NCBI GenBank assembly: GCA_963760405.1
Contig: CAVXCV010000010.1
Location: 372,001-436,000 of the forward strand
Reading direction: 5' to 3'
From: RYN-230 sp963760405
GTDB lineage: Bacteria > Actinomycetota > Actinomycetes > Streptosporangiales > Streptosporangiaceae
Length of the DNA: 64,000 nucleotides
Part shown: piece by piece, positions 34,175-43,052 of the stretch
How the letters are laid out: each line of letters starts with the position of its first letter
Position numbering within the stretch: the first letter of the stretch is position 1
Translations under genes and position numbers: made by a program
The notes under the pieces: model-generated
The model's database searches: none
Told to the model about the DNA's origin: nothing
What the model saw: the letters and a program-made list of their open reading frames with translations, nothing else

Positions 34175-34198
34175 GCCGCCGGTCAGCTGACCGGCGGC
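34175..34198. terminator. 24-bp perfect palindrome between convergent genes
   Basis: GCCGCCGGTCAG followed at once by its reverse complement. It spans the stop codon of the DUF5996 gene and lies 17 bp after the dehydrogenase stop. GC-rich and placed to end transcription from both directions. Confidence 0.7.
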
Positions 34199-35103
34199 GG
34201 GGTCCCTTCGGCGCTCGCGGCCAGGCTGGCATCCCACCGGCACACCGCGCAGGCGTGCCGGAACGCGGCCCGGGCAAAGCCCAGGGCGGCCGCCCTGGGC
34301 TCCGCGCTCGACCGCACCTCGTCCCAGTCGAGGAGATACTCGCCCAGTCCCGCGTCCCACCGGCCAGCGGCGGGGGACAGGTCCGCGTCGGCGAAGCCAG
34401 GGGGCGCCGGATGCGCGTAGGCGTAGAACGCGGCCCGGCCGTAGCGCGCGTCACCGGGCCACCAGCCCACGGCGACTTCTTCCGCGTTCATCGCGTTGCG
34501 CATGATGAAGTCCGCGGCCGGGGGATCGGCGGGCTTCCCCGAAAACAAGCTCACCGCCAGGTCGAATGAGCCCCACCACGCGTTGACCGGAGTGGACCGG
34601 CCCCGGTATGGCGCCCGGAACGCGGCCAGGATCAGCGCGGCCTGGGTCGCCGCGGCGAAATAGTCAGCGACCTGGCCGGTGTCGTAGCTGGCGTGCTCGT
34701 CGTCGGTGTCCAGCGGCACCTTCCACGGCACCTCCTGCGGTGCCGGGTCGATCTCCACCGGGCCACCCGCGTCCCGGACCGCGGCCAGCACCTCCCGCGT
34801 CACCGCACCGACGGGCCGGTGCGGGGTGAGCGGCACCCGTGCGGCCGGCCCCGCGCTGTGCTCGATCGCCACCTCATGCGTCCGCAGGTCGAGCACGACG
34901 ACCATCGATCCCGATCCATCCGGGGCGGGCAACGGGGCTGTCTCCCAGCCGCGCGCGGTCAGCCGCAGCGCCGCGTGCTGCAGCTGCGGCTCCGGTGCGG
35001 CCAGCTTTGCCGCCAGCTTGCCCAGTACCTGGGTATGCGCGTGCAGCGTGTCACAGGTCGCGTGCCACTCGGCGTAGGACAGGGCGGGCCAGGCGGCGGA
35101 CAT
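34183..35103 (-). CDS. DUF5996 family protein
   Basis: 306 residues. Begins MSAAWPALSYAEWHATCDTL; HAHTQVLGKLAAKLAAPEPQ, LRLTARGWETAPLPAP, VPWKVPLDTDDEHASYDTGQ and NAWWGSFDLAVSLFSGKPAD with YAYAHPAPPGFADADLSPAA are the conserved blocks of DUF5996. No catalytic function is known. Start ATG 35103 preferred over 35112. Separated from the HerA operon upstream by a strong terminator, so it is an independent gene. Confidence 0.85.
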   Translation of the reverse strand: MSAAWPALSYAEWHATCDTLHAHTQVLGKLAAKLAAPEPQLQHAALRLTARGWETAPLPAPDGSGSMVVVLDLRTHEVAIEHSAGPAARVPLTPHRPVGAVTREVLAAVRDAGGPVEIDPAPQEVPWKVPLDTDDEHASYDTGQVADYFAAATQAALILAAFRAPYRGRSTPVNAWWGSFDLAVSLFSGKPADPPAADFIMRNAMNAEEVAVGWWPGDARYGRAAFYAYAHPAPPGFADADLSPAAGRWDAGLGEYLLDWDEVRSSAEPRAAALGFARAAFRHACAVCRWDASLAASAEGTPPPVS

Positions 35104-35146
35104 GTACCGCACGCTATGCGACCGCGGTCAGCGCGCTCAACCCGGG

Positions 35147-35176
35147 ACCCCGGCGCCGGCCTCCCGGCGCCGGGGT
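35147..35176 (-). terminator. Strong hairpin ending the HerA operon
   Basis: ACCCCGGCGCCGG, loop CCTC, CCGGCGCCGGGGT: a perfect 13-bp stem 9 bases after the stop of the last operon gene (35186). It separates that operon from the downstream DUF5996 gene. Confidence 0.8.
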
Positions 35177-35185
35177 GGCCGCTCC

Positions 35186-35761
35186 TCATGCTGTCTGGCT
35201 CACCTCCTCGCTGGGCGGCGGCGGCAGTACGAGCCGCCCGTAGGCGAGCTTGTTGAACATCACGAACCAGTAATCGGGCTGGGGCACCACCAGCCGCATC
35301 GGGCTCCAGCCTTGCACCTGCACCTGGAGAGCGGTGCCGTCACAGTCGGCGCTCTGGATGTACTGGAACCACAGGTCCACCGGCTGTGTGCCCTGGACCG
35401 CGATCCTCTTGTTGGTCAGGAACATCTGGCCGGAATCCACCGGCTGCCACCCGCCCTGGCTCTCCCGCTCGGCGCGCTTGCGCCGCCGGCTGTTCCCGAT
35501 GGCGTTGGCACTGCGCAGGGCCACCAGGCCGACCAGGCCGCCGCCCCAGTAACCGCCCGACTTGTGCACGTAGGTCCCGTCGCCGGTGACCCATTGCACG
35601 ACGGTCACGGGTGCCTCCCCGGCGCAGAACTCGCCGTACTGCAGGCCGAGCGACGTGGCCACCGGGACGGGCTGAGCCCCGGAGCTGAAAGCGTCGAACA
35701 ACTCGCCCGCGGCGCGCCGTGAGTCGTTCACGGCGGCCTCTCCTGGCCATGGACTGGTCAT
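35186..35761 (-). CDS. Hypothetical protein with PH/GRAM-like segment, last gene of HerA operon
   Basis: 191 residues. The segment GQMFLTNKRIAVQGTQPVDL followed by WFQYIQSADCDGTALQVQVQ and VPQPDYWFVMFNKLAYGRLV resembles the short bacterial PH-like (GRAM) domains in which a new protein or lipid surface is read out by an LTNxRI strand. A Gly-rich patch SGGYWGGGLVGLVALRSANA could be a short membrane-dipping stretch. Start ATG 35761 has AGGAGG at ideal spacing. No enzyme motif. Role probably accessory to the ATPases upstream. Confidence 0.6.
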   Translation of the reverse strand: MTSPWPGEAAVNDSRRAAGELFDAFSSGAQPVPVATSLGLQYGEFCAGEAPVTVVQWVTGDGTYVHKSGGYWGGGLVGLVALRSANAIGNSRRRKRAERESQGGWQPVDSGQMFLTNKRIAVQGTQPVDLWFQYIQSADCDGTALQVQVQGWSPMRLVVPQPDYWFVMFNKLAYGRLVLPPPPSEEVSQTA

Positions 35762-35827
35762 TGCATCCTCCTGTGCGCTGGTTGACTGACGGGTTTCGGA
35801 TAAGGCGGAGACGTCCTGGTGCGGCGG

Positions 35828-38749
35828 TCAGGGCCAGACCTCGGCGGCGATCTCGGGCAGCAGGGTGATCAGTGCGTCCAGGCCAGGGCCATGGCTCGTG
35901 TACCGGAAGGCGCGTTCCATCCCCCCGGTGCTGACCGTTCCGGCCAGGGACACCAGCGCGCTGTCCAGGCCGCTGCTGTGCGGGTCGCCGAACACCACCC
36001 GCTTGGCCCCGGGTACGAAGGACGGATGCTGCCGGATCTCGGCGAGCTGCTGGCCGAGCGTGCTGCCATCGAGGGTCAGGCCGCGGGCGCGCCACTGATC
36101 GAGATCCGGGTGGCCGGGTGCCTCGGCCAGTTGCTCTCCGGTCAGGCCGGCGGCCAGGTCCTCGAGGGCCACCCACTCGCGGATGTAGCGGTAGTAGCCG
36201 GCCTGCCATCGCCCGGGCTCCGGGTCCGGATCCAGCTGGCCGGCCAGCAGCGACCTGAGCGTGGCGGCCAGGTGCCGGCCGAGATCATCCGGATCGACCC
36301 ATGGCCGGAGCTGGGCGCGCCGTGCGTCCACCGCCAGGTCGGCGGCGGTGGCCAGGGCGCAGTCCAGGGCGCGGCCGTCCAGGTCGCCGCCGGGCCACAG
36401 CTGCCGCACGTGCTGGCGCGGCGCCGGGGGCGCCAGGCCGAGCAGGACCGCGGCGGTGACCGCCTCGGTCCAGACCGTCGCAGCGGGAGTCCGGGCGCTG
36501 GCGCTGGCGTCGTTGATCTGGCGCAGCGTGCAGGCTGCGGCCTGGCAGGCGGCACCGCAGAGCACGGTGCGGCGGCTGGCCAGCGGAGGGGTCCGGGTGC
36601 AGCCTTCGCTGGACTCCCGGTCACCGCCTGCGGTCACCCGGACGAGCAGCGGCCGGTCGGCTCCGTCCATCGTGACCGCGGCCAGGCCGGGCGACAGCGA
36701 CACAACGGTCTCGGACTGCTGGTCGCTGAGGTTCATCGTCGCGCCGACCGCCTCGCGGTCGTCCTTGGCGGGCAGCCGGTGCATCACCTTCAGCGCGGTG
36801 TTCTTGATGACATCGGCGGAGATCTTCGCGGGGATCTGCTCCACGATGATGACGCCCTCGCCGTAGGCGCGGATCTCGGCCAGCAGCGACGCGAACAGCT
36901 CGACCGCGGCCGCCGCAGGTCCCTCTTCCGCGTTCTTCAGCAGCCGGTGCGCTTCCTCGATCAGCAACAGGTGCGCCAGGCCGCTGGGCTCCGCCGGGGC
37001 ATGGACGCGCAGGTGCTCGACGATGCGGATCAGGACCGCGCCCATCAGGAAGGCCTTGTCCTGATCGCTGGTGATGGGCTCCAGCTCGAGCACGGCGTTG
37101 CGGCGGAGCAGCTGGCCGATGTCGATCGGGTGGCCGCCCTCGAAGAAGCGCCCGGGTGTGCCCGTCCGCAGGCTACCGATGCGTACATCGACGAACCCCC
37201 GGACATCCGCGGCGATTTCCTTGCCGTAGCCGATGTTGTCCACCACGGCCCGCGCGGCCGACTGGAGCTCGCCGAGCGCCGGGTAACGGCGGCGGGCAGC
37301 CTGGTCCGGGTCGGACACGAGGTACTTCGGCTTCTCCTGCGGTCGCAGCTCCCCGCTGACCAGATCCCAGCCAGCAGCGGTGTAGCACTCCGCCAGGGCC
37401 TGCGACAGGATCTGCGGGAAAGGCTCGTCCGCCTGGAAAGCGGCCAGGAACAACGCCCGGACCAGGTCGGCGTGGCTCTGCAGGGGAAAGCCCGGCTCGG
37501 GTTCGAGCGGATTCAGCGACGCGGGCGGGCTGGCCAGGTCACCCGGCCTGATGACCAGCACCGGACTGGCGGCGCCGAGGCGGCCCTGCATCCTGGCGTA
37601 CTCAGCCTTGGCCGGCTCGATGACCAGCCACGGAACGGGATCGGCCGCCGTGGCGAGGGACTCCAGCAGCCGCCGGGCGGTCTGTGACTTCCCGGAGCCG
37701 GTCGCCCCGCAGATGAAGCCATGCCGGTTGAGCGTGTCACGGGACACCGCAAAGGCTCCCGCGCTGCCCAGTCCCTCGTCCACGACCTGGCCCAGGACCG
37801 TGCTCACCGGGTCGGCCGCCGTCTCGGGGGTCACGTCGAAGTCACGGCGGGCGACCAGGCGCACGCCCGGCAGTTCCCGGGCGGGCGGCCGGGTCAGGAT
37901 CGCGATCGTTTCCGTGCCAGCCAGGAACGGGGACTGCGCGTTGCCGGGACCGGTGACCGCCGTGCCCATGATGGTGTCCAGCGGGCCCGGGTCCCCGGCC
38001 GCGGACAGGACCCAGGGCAGATCGTCACAGTTGCAGGCCGCCGTCAGCGTCATGGCCGCTGTCTGCGCGTCTGAACTGGTCAGGCCGCCTGCCAGCAGGT
38101 GGACCCGCCACAGCCCGCTGCTGCGCGCCCGGACCAGCTCGCGGTACCGCTGCTGGCCGCGTTCTGCGTCCGTGCGATGCAGCTCCGAGTTCTCCCGCTT
38201 GCGGAGCAGGGTCAGCTCGGCGCCCACCGTGGCCGCTTCCTCCTCCAGGACTTTCGGGGTCACCGGCTCGGCCACGACCATCCAGGCGAACGGGGCGGTC
38301 AGGTGCACGACGTAGTCGTCGAAGGCTGCCCCCCGGTCCTGCGGCCGCCCGGCCTGCTGGGCGGCGTCTGGGTCGGGCAGGGCGACACTGCCCGCGCAGC
38401 GCACCCAGGACGGGAACCGGCCGAGCCAGCCAGCCAGGTCAGCCGGCTCGGCCGTGGCGCCGGGCGGATACAGCACGGGGACCGGGCCGCTACCGGGGCC
38501 TGCCGCTGCCCGGACGGCCGGCAGGAAGGGCCGGCCGCCCAGCAGGAACTGCATCGCGTCCGCGCCGGGCAGCCTGAGCCAGGCCGACAGCAGCGCCGGG
38601 TGTGATTCGGCGGAGCCGAGCAGGCGGGGGTGCGCGGCGGTGACCGCGCCCGCGACGCTGGCCGCCATCCACGTCGCCGCCTGGACATCCGCATCGGGCC
38701 GCGGCACGGTCAGCAGCCGCCAGCACTCGAAGCCAGGGAAGGCGGTCAT
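35828..38749 (-). CDS. HerA-like (DUF87) ATPase, 973 residues
   Basis: A large FtsK/HerA-class motor protein. Residues 1-330 are an N-terminal region without recognised motif, including a long charged helix (residues 165-210). Walker A is GATGSGKS at 348-355 and Walker B is LLLIEEAH at 594-601, followed by YGEGVIIVEQIPAKI and AKDDREAVGATMNL, the arginine-finger region style of HerA proteins. After residue 715 there is a Cys cluster (four Cys within about 35 residues) and a 200-residue C-terminal helical domain. Start ATG 38749 with GGAGG upstream. HerA proteins pump DNA or assemble as hexameric motors in DNA repair, conjugation or phage defence. Gene order: small hydrophilic protein, membrane TraD-like protein, this ATPase, PH-like protein. 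Confidence 0.82.
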   Translation of the reverse strand: MTAFPGFECWRLLTVPRPDADVQAATWMAASVAGAVTAAHPRLLGSAESHPALLSAWLRLPGADAMQFLLGGRPFLPAVRAAAGPGSGPVPVLYPPGATAEPADLAGWLGRFPSWVRCAGSVALPDPDAAQQAGRPQDRGAAFDDYVVHLTAPFAWMVVAEPVTPKVLEEEAATVGAELTLLRKRENSELHRTDAERGQQRYRELVRARSSGLWRVHLLAGGLTSSDAQTAAMTLTAACNCDDLPWVLSAAGDPGPLDTIMGTAVTGPGNAQSPFLAGTETIAILTRPPARELPGVRLVARRDFDVTPETAADPVSTVLGQVVDEGLGSAGAFAVSRDTLNRHGFICGATGSGKSQTARRLLESLATAADPVPWLVIEPAKAEYARMQGRLGAASPVLVIRPGDLASPPASLNPLEPEPGFPLQSHADLVRALFLAAFQADEPFPQILSQALAECYTAAGWDLVSGELRPQEKPKYLVSDPDQAARRRYPALGELQSAARAVVDNIGYGKEIAADVRGFVDVRIGSLRTGTPGRFFEGGHPIDIGQLLRRNAVLELEPITSDQDKAFLMGAVLIRIVEHLRVHAPAEPSGLAHLLLIEEAHRLLKNAEEGPAAAAVELFASLLAEIRAYGEGVIIVEQIPAKISADVIKNTALKVMHRLPAKDDREAVGATMNLSDQQSETVVSLSPGLAAVTMDGADRPLLVRVTAGGDRESSEGCTRTPPLASRRTVLCGAACQAAACTLRQINDASASARTPAATVWTEAVTAAVLLGLAPPAPRQHVRQLWPGGDLDGRALDCALATAADLAVDARRAQLRPWVDPDDLGRHLAATLRSLLAGQLDPDPEPGRWQAGYYRYIREWVALEDLAAGLTGEQLAEAPGHPDLDQWRARGLTLDGSTLGQQLAEIRQHPSFVPGAKRVVFGDPHSSGLDSALVSLAGTVSTGGMERAFRYTSHGPGLDALITLLPEIAAEVWP

Positions 38750-38798
38750 CGCCGGGCCTCCGCTGCCATCGGCAGGCTGGCCCGGCCATCCCAGCGCT

Positions 38799-40895
38799 TC
38801 ACCGGTACCTCATCACGTCGTCGGGCCTGATCAGCGAGCCATCAGCCGCCGAGACCTGCCAGCCGCATTCCAGCGGTACGCCGGGAACATCCACCCGCCG
38901 TACGACGTAGCCGGCCTGGCCGAGCCGCTGGGCGAGGTACTGGAGCTGTCCGGGCGGATCGACCACGAAGACCGATGTCAGGGCGGCTGGGTTCGTCCCC
39001 GCCTGCGGTCCGCCTGCCGCGGCCCCGTTTTGCTGGCCATGGTCCGGCTGCGGGCGCTGGTCGTCCCCGAGCTCGTCCTCGGCCACCCGGTCCAGCGTGA
39101 CGACTAGCGGATCGCAGCTGCCCGCGAGCACCCGCCGGGTGCCAGACATCGATTCCACCAGGATGAATGCGTTCGCTGGCAGCGACTGGATCTTCGTGGG
39201 CTCGACCGTGAATTCATAGACCCGGGAAACGGTCTCGCCGTCAGTGAACGACGTGGAGAACGATTCGCTGGTTCCCTGCTGGGTCGATGTGCCCTCCGCG
39301 TCGCTCACCGACTGGTTCCAGCCCCCTCCGGCGCGTCCGCCACTGCGCCCGTTGCTGGTCGAGTGGCTCGTCGACGTGCCCTGGGATGTGCTGCTCCCCG
39401 TCGTCGTGCTCGCCCCGGTCTGCCGGCTGAGCTGGGTCAGCGTGAACGAGTGGCCCCGGCCGATGTACTCGGCGGCCGCGGCGGCCTCCTGGGCGTTCCC
39501 GAGCCGCATGATCAGCGAGGCGCTGTCCGAGCCGCCGAGCAGCTGCTGCAGGTCGCCGCGCAGGTGCTCGATCAGCAGGATCAGCCGGATCCCGGCGTTC
39601 TTGGCCTGCCGGGCCAGTGCCTCCAGCGTGGGCTGGCCGAGATGGTCCGCGCCGGCCAGCACCAGTACGGCCGCGTTCCCGGTCCGGTTCCGGTCAGGAC
39701 GACGGCGCAGATGATGGAGCAGCGCCTGCGCGATGAGCCGGTCCACCAGGTCCCGGCGCCGCACCTGGTGGTCCTCACTCACCAGCAGCGTCAGGCCGCC
39801 GTCCGTCCACAGCTGGCCTGGGCAGGCCTCCGGATCCGGCCCGGGGCTGCCCAGGAGCAGGTCCAGGGCAGTGCGCAGGAACTGCACCTCGCCCTGGGTC
39901 CGTTCGGACCGGCCTACCGTGTCCATGTAGTCGGCCAGCCGCTGCAGTTCCTGGCCGCCGAGCTGGCTAGGACCCGCGGCCGTGTCGTAACTTCCCTGGA
40001 CCACCCGCAGGCCCGCGGCCAGCCGGGCGAAGGTGACTGGGGCGTCGAGGCGTTCGGCGATGCCCTTGAGCAGGTCGCTGTCGAGCATGCGCAGGCTGAC
40101 GTCGTCGCCGGTACGCAGGGTGGCCAGCGCCTCGCTGACCAGCTCGGCGATCTCTTGCGGGCTCAGGTCACCCAGCAGCTGCGCCTGGTCCAGCTGCCCG
40201 GGCAGCGACTGGCGCAGCACCGGCAGCCGCTGTGAGCGCGCGATCGCGGACAGCGGGGCCGCCACGTCGTTCTCCGACATGTCGGCGATCAGCATCGGTC
40301 GGCCCGCCCGCAACAGGGAGGCGCCCATGACGGCGAGCAGCGCGGCCCAGTCGTCCGGGGTGCCGCCGAACACATCGACCCGGTGCGGCGCTGAGCGCAC
40401 GCTCAGCGGGAACCACCGGTCGGCGCGCGCCACCCGGTCCCGTTCGCGGGCATCCCAGCTGGCGACCGACTGTTCCCAGTCCCGGTGCACCCGCTGGAAC
40501 TCCGCGGCGGCGCGGCTCTGCTCCGCCTGATAGCGATTGCGCCGGTCAGTGATCTGGCTGGAGTTCGCCAGCAGCGGCCCGAACCACACCGCGGCCAGGA
40601 TCAGCGCCAGCGGCACGAACAGCACCCAGGCGTCCGGGATCGTGGCCAGGAGCAGCAGGCCACCGACGATCGCCCCGCGCTTCACCGCCTTCGAGCGCAG
40701 GTACGCCGACTTCGCTTCCAGGTCATGCACATCCGGGACGCCGGGCGCGAAGAACTGCGGCTCGTTACGCAGCGCCGGGCTGGGCATCGCCGAGCCCGGG
40801 TCAACGTACTCCCAGCCCCAGCGCTCCAGCTTCGGCGAGGACCGGTAAATCCGGCCCGCCAGCCTCTCGATCGTAGCCAGGTCCATCTCAGCCAT
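38799..40895 (-). CDS. Membrane-anchored TraD/VirD4-like protein with Ser/Thr-rich insert
   Basis: 698 residues. Two adjacent hydrophobic helices lie at about 74-89 and 90-108, followed by a charged coiled-coil-like stretch (112-165). The globular part contains GGTPDDWAALLAVMGASLLR and a strand-turn NAAVLVLAGADHLGQPTLEA then NAGIRLILLIEHLRGDLQQL that look like the Walker B and sensor regions of VirD4/HerA ATPases, but no Walker A P-loop is seen. Residues 494-552 are a low-complexity run of Gly/Ser/Thr (motif GTSTS), as often seen in such conjugation-type ATPases. The C-terminus (FILVESMSGTRRVLAG) is a beta domain. Start ATG 40895 with GGGAGAG; it overlaps the gene above by eight bases. Confidence 0.65.
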   Translation of the reverse strand: MAEMDLATIERLAGRIYRSSPKLERWGWEYVDPGSAMPSPALRNEPQFFAPGVPDVHDLEAKSAYLRSKAVKRGAIVGGLLLLATIPDAWVLFVPLALILAAVWFGPLLANSSQITDRRNRYQAEQSRAAAEFQRVHRDWEQSVASWDARERDRVARADRWFPLSVRSAPHRVDVFGGTPDDWAALLAVMGASLLRAGRPMLIADMSENDVAAPLSAIARSQRLPVLRQSLPGQLDQAQLLGDLSPQEIAELVSEALATLRTGDDVSLRMLDSDLLKGIAERLDAPVTFARLAAGLRVVQGSYDTAAGPSQLGGQELQRLADYMDTVGRSERTQGEVQFLRTALDLLLGSPGPDPEACPGQLWTDGGLTLLVSEDHQVRRRDLVDRLIAQALLHHLRRRPDRNRTGNAAVLVLAGADHLGQPTLEALARQAKNAGIRLILLIEHLRGDLQQLLGGSDSASLIMRLGNAQEAAAAAEYIGRGHSFTLTQLSRQTGASTTTGSSTSQGTSTSHSTSNGRSGGRAGGGWNQSVSDAEGTSTQQGTSESFSTSFTDGETVSRVYEFTVEPTKIQSLPANAFILVESMSGTRRVLAGSCDPLVVTLDRVAEDELGDDQRPQPDHGQQNGAAAGGPQAGTNPAALTSVFVVDPPGQLQYLAQRLGQAGYVVRRVDVPGVPLECGWQVSAADGSLIRPDDVMRYR

Positions 40896-41532
40896 GGTTT
40901 TCTCTCCCTTTCTTGTGCGGGTCTTGCTCCGCCTCAGGACGTTCGACTTCAACGTGCGGATAGTCGGGGAGGTAAGGCGCCGGCGCTGAGGCCTTGTAGG
41001 TATCCGATACGTGCTGAGCTGATTTTGCGACCTCCGGGCCGGCCACCCGGAAGGCCATTTGGTTCTCGGCTGACGGCTGGCGCGCTGCATTCTTGTCCGC
41101 CCGGACTACTTCCGCGCCCCTTTCTCGGGGAACTCCCTTGGGCTGGACGTTGGAATTATCGATCATCGGCAGCGACCCTGGGTTGCCAAGGGTTACCCAC
41201 GCCGTGCCTATCGCGACAGCCTTGAAGGCGTTCTCTCGCACGGTGGTATAGACGGCGTGCTGAAGCTTGCTCAAGCCCGATCTGCCCCCGTCTTGGGACT
41301 GTTCATGCTTGTTCCTGGAGTGAGAGTCCGCTGCTGAGTCAGGGTGCTTAGCATGCTTGGGCCGCTGTGCTTCATGCCCGTTGCTGCTATGTGCGACTTC
41401 ATTTTCATTGGCGCCGTGGGTGCGGCGGTGCTCCGGTGACAGCTTGGCCTTCGTTCCGTTCGTATCAATAGATCTATCGGCCTCCGGTGTTTGCTGATCC
41501 GCTTTACCGTGCCGGTGATGCAGTTCCGTCAC
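40888..41532 (-). CDS. Hypothetical hydrophilic protein, first gene of HerA operon
   Basis: 214 residues, unusual composition: rich in His, Asn, Lys, Ser in the first 95 residues (HGKADQQTPEADRS, NKHEQSQDGG), lower GC than the neighbours. A short hydrophobic patch occurs in the middle (AFKAVAIGTAWVTLGNPG). No family recognised. The GTG start at 41532 has GGGAGG seven bases upstream, and the stop overlaps the start of the TraD-like gene, so it is a real translated gene. It may be an anchor, substrate or adaptor of the ATPase system; horizontal origin is possible from base composition. Confidence 0.65.
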   Translation of the reverse strand: MTELHHRHGKADQQTPEADRSIDTNGTKAKLSPEHRRTHGANENEVAHSSNGHEAQRPKHAKHPDSAADSHSRNKHEQSQDGGRSGLSKLQHAVYTTVRENAFKAVAIGTAWVTLGNPGSLPMIDNSNVQPKGVPRERGAEVVRADKNAARQPSAENQMAFRVAGPEVAKSAQHVSDTYKASAPAPYLPDYPHVEVERPEAEQDPHKKGRENHG

Positions 41533-41608
41533 GAGAATTCCTCCCCTTGGATCATGCGACTTCCACGCTTTGATACCGAATGGCTTGCTTCCGGGCGCGC
41601 GCTATCAG

Positions 41609-41639
41609 CATTTCGGAGGATGATCTGGGCTCCGAAATG
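41609..41639. promoter_or_regulatory. Perfect 10-11-10 inverted repeat upstream of HerA operon
   Basis: CATTTCGGAG, an 11-bp spacer, CTCCGAAATG. It lies 77 bp upstream of the first gene of the operon. Candidate operator; no regulator is encoded next to it. The rest of the stretch 41640-41895 shows no gene. Confidence 0.5.
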
Positions 41640-41894
41640 TGGTAAATGCGATGCAGGTGTTCAGGCTCCTGGCGCCTGGAACGGCTATGACAAGCAGGCG
41701 GTGGTTCTACCTGGAGTGCCCCGGGGTGCCTGCCTGAACCGTCGGGTCTGTTTCATCGCGCATGCCATCTTCGTCGCCCCCCGGGCATTCCGTGCCGACG
41801 CCGCTGCCGTGTTGATAACTGATCTACGACGCTTCTGGCCGGAGCGGTTCATCGCCGGGGGATTATTTTTCGGGGGAGCTTCCGTGGCGGCGGC

Positions 41895-41990
41895 CGGGCA
41901 GTGCCGGGGCGGCTCTGTTACCGGATGCTGGGCTCCGCTCAGGACGCGGAGGATGCGCTGCGGGAAACCCTGCTGGCGGCCTGGCTGACA
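41895..41990 (+). pseudogene. ECF sigma factor region 2 fragment
   Basis: In frame from about 41901 the sequence reads GRLCYRMLGSAQDAEDALRE followed by TLLAAWL, the region 2.1-2.2 signature of ECF sigma factors of the SigJ/SigG kind. Nothing before or after it belongs to a sigma factor. The fragment is antisense to the last codons of the YdeI-like gene, so it marks a deletion junction. Confidence 0.6.
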
Positions 41991-42460
41991 CCGCGCCAGG
42001 CCCCGAGGCCCGGAAGGCGTAACCGGGACCGCAGCTCGCTGATGGTCTTGTCGATGCGCCGCTGCCGGGTCTGCGGGGTCTTGGCGTCCTCGATGGACAA
42101 CACCCAGCGCGACTGGTGGCTGTAGGACATCCCGTCAAAGGCGCGCCGCGCCGCGGGATCGTGGTCGAGGGCCTCGGCCAGATCAGCGGGCACCGTCACC
42201 GTGCGGGGCTCCGTGTCCAGCTCGATGTCCACGTCCACCTCATCACCCGCGGCGATCCCGGCGCTCGCCCGGACCTGCGCGCTGACCGGGAGCATCACCC
42301 GACCGCCCATGGCGCCGACGCTGCTGCGGTAGGTATAGCCGTTGATGGTGACCTGCACCTTGGGCCGCTTGCCCGCGCCCAGGCCCTCGACCACCGTCGG
42401 CGGCACCTCGATGCCGGTGGCGGTCTTGCCGTCCAGCCGGACCACGCCGTGGAATCGCAT
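41939..42460 (-). CDS. YdeI/DUF1905 family protein with run-on C-terminus
   Basis: 173 residues. N-terminal DUF1905 beta barrel (MRFHGVVRLDGKTATGIEVP, VTINGYTYRSSVGAMGGRVM) and a YdeI-type helical domain (FDGMSYSHQSRWVLSIEDAK then TPQTRQRRIDKTISELR). The last 25 residues are antisense to an ECF sigma remnant, so the native stop has been lost and the tail is foreign. Members may bind small molecules or proteins; function unknown. The core is probably intact. Confidence 0.75.
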   Translation of the reverse strand: MRFHGVVRLDGKTATGIEVPPTVVEGLGAGKRPKVQVTINGYTYRSSVGAMGGRVMLPVSAQVRASAGIAAGDEVDVDIELDTEPRTVTVPADLAEALDHDPAARRAFDGMSYSHQSRWVLSIEDAKTPQTRQRRIDKTISELRSRLRLPGLGAWRGVSQAASRVSRSASSAS

Positions 42461-42627
42461 CAGCCCGCCCTCCTACCAGGCCGCGGATGGCTGCCCGCTG
42501 CGTAGCCTACTCACGAAACCAGAAGTGCCCGCGAAACGACCCGCAGCTGATGTCCGGACCGGGCGGCCAGCCTCGACGTCCCTGCTGAGCGGCACCAGGG
42601 AGGTGCTGGCGGGGAGAGGAGCAGAAC

Positions 42628-43047
42628 ATGAAGTACATGATCTTGCTGTCCGGTTCGCAGCAGGACTACGACGCCATGACGGGCCAGCCAGTGGCCGGGA
42701 AGCCCGCCTGGTCCGGGCTGGACTTCGCGGCCATGGGGGCGTTCATGGAGTCGTTCAACAAGGAGCTGGCCGAGTCCGGGGAGCTGGTCGACACGCGCGG
42801 ACTGACCGCCCCGGTGCACGCCCGGCGGATCCTGCTGGAGAGCGGGGTCCCGGTGGTGACCGACGGGCCGTACCCGGAAACCCAGGAGGTGCTGGCCGGC
42901 TACTGGGTGGTGGACTGCGCCAGCTTCGACCGGGCGACGGAGATCGCGGCCCGGCTGACTGAGTGCCCGCATCCCGAGGGCGCCGCCGCCACGGCCTACG
43001 TGGACGTGCGGCCGATCGCCGACTCCCGGAATGAGCTGGATCTCTGA
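42628..43047 (+). CDS. YCII/DGPF-domain protein
   Basis: 139 residues. The family name motif is in VVTDGPYPETQEVLAGYWVV, with MKYMILLSGSQQDYD at the start and AARLTECPHPEGAAATAYVD VRPI at the end. These small proteins are the standard partner gene of ECF42-type sigma factors. It begins with AGGAGCAGAAC upstream of ATG 42628 and is followed after 5 bp by the sigma gene; the two form an operon. Confidence 0.92.
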   Translation: MKYMILLSGSQQDYDAMTGQPVAGKPAWSGLDFAAMGAFMESFNKELAESGELVDTRGLTAPVHARRILLESGVPVVTDGPYPETQEVLAGYWVVDCASFDRATEIAARLTECPHPEGAAATAYVDVRPIADSRNELDL

Positions 43048-43052
43048 CCTCC

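Noticed and set aside
35819..37687. 622-codon plus-strand ORF opposite the HerA ATPase
   Set aside because: Antisense to clear Walker A/B coding sequence; repetitive low-information protein typical of high-GC shadows.
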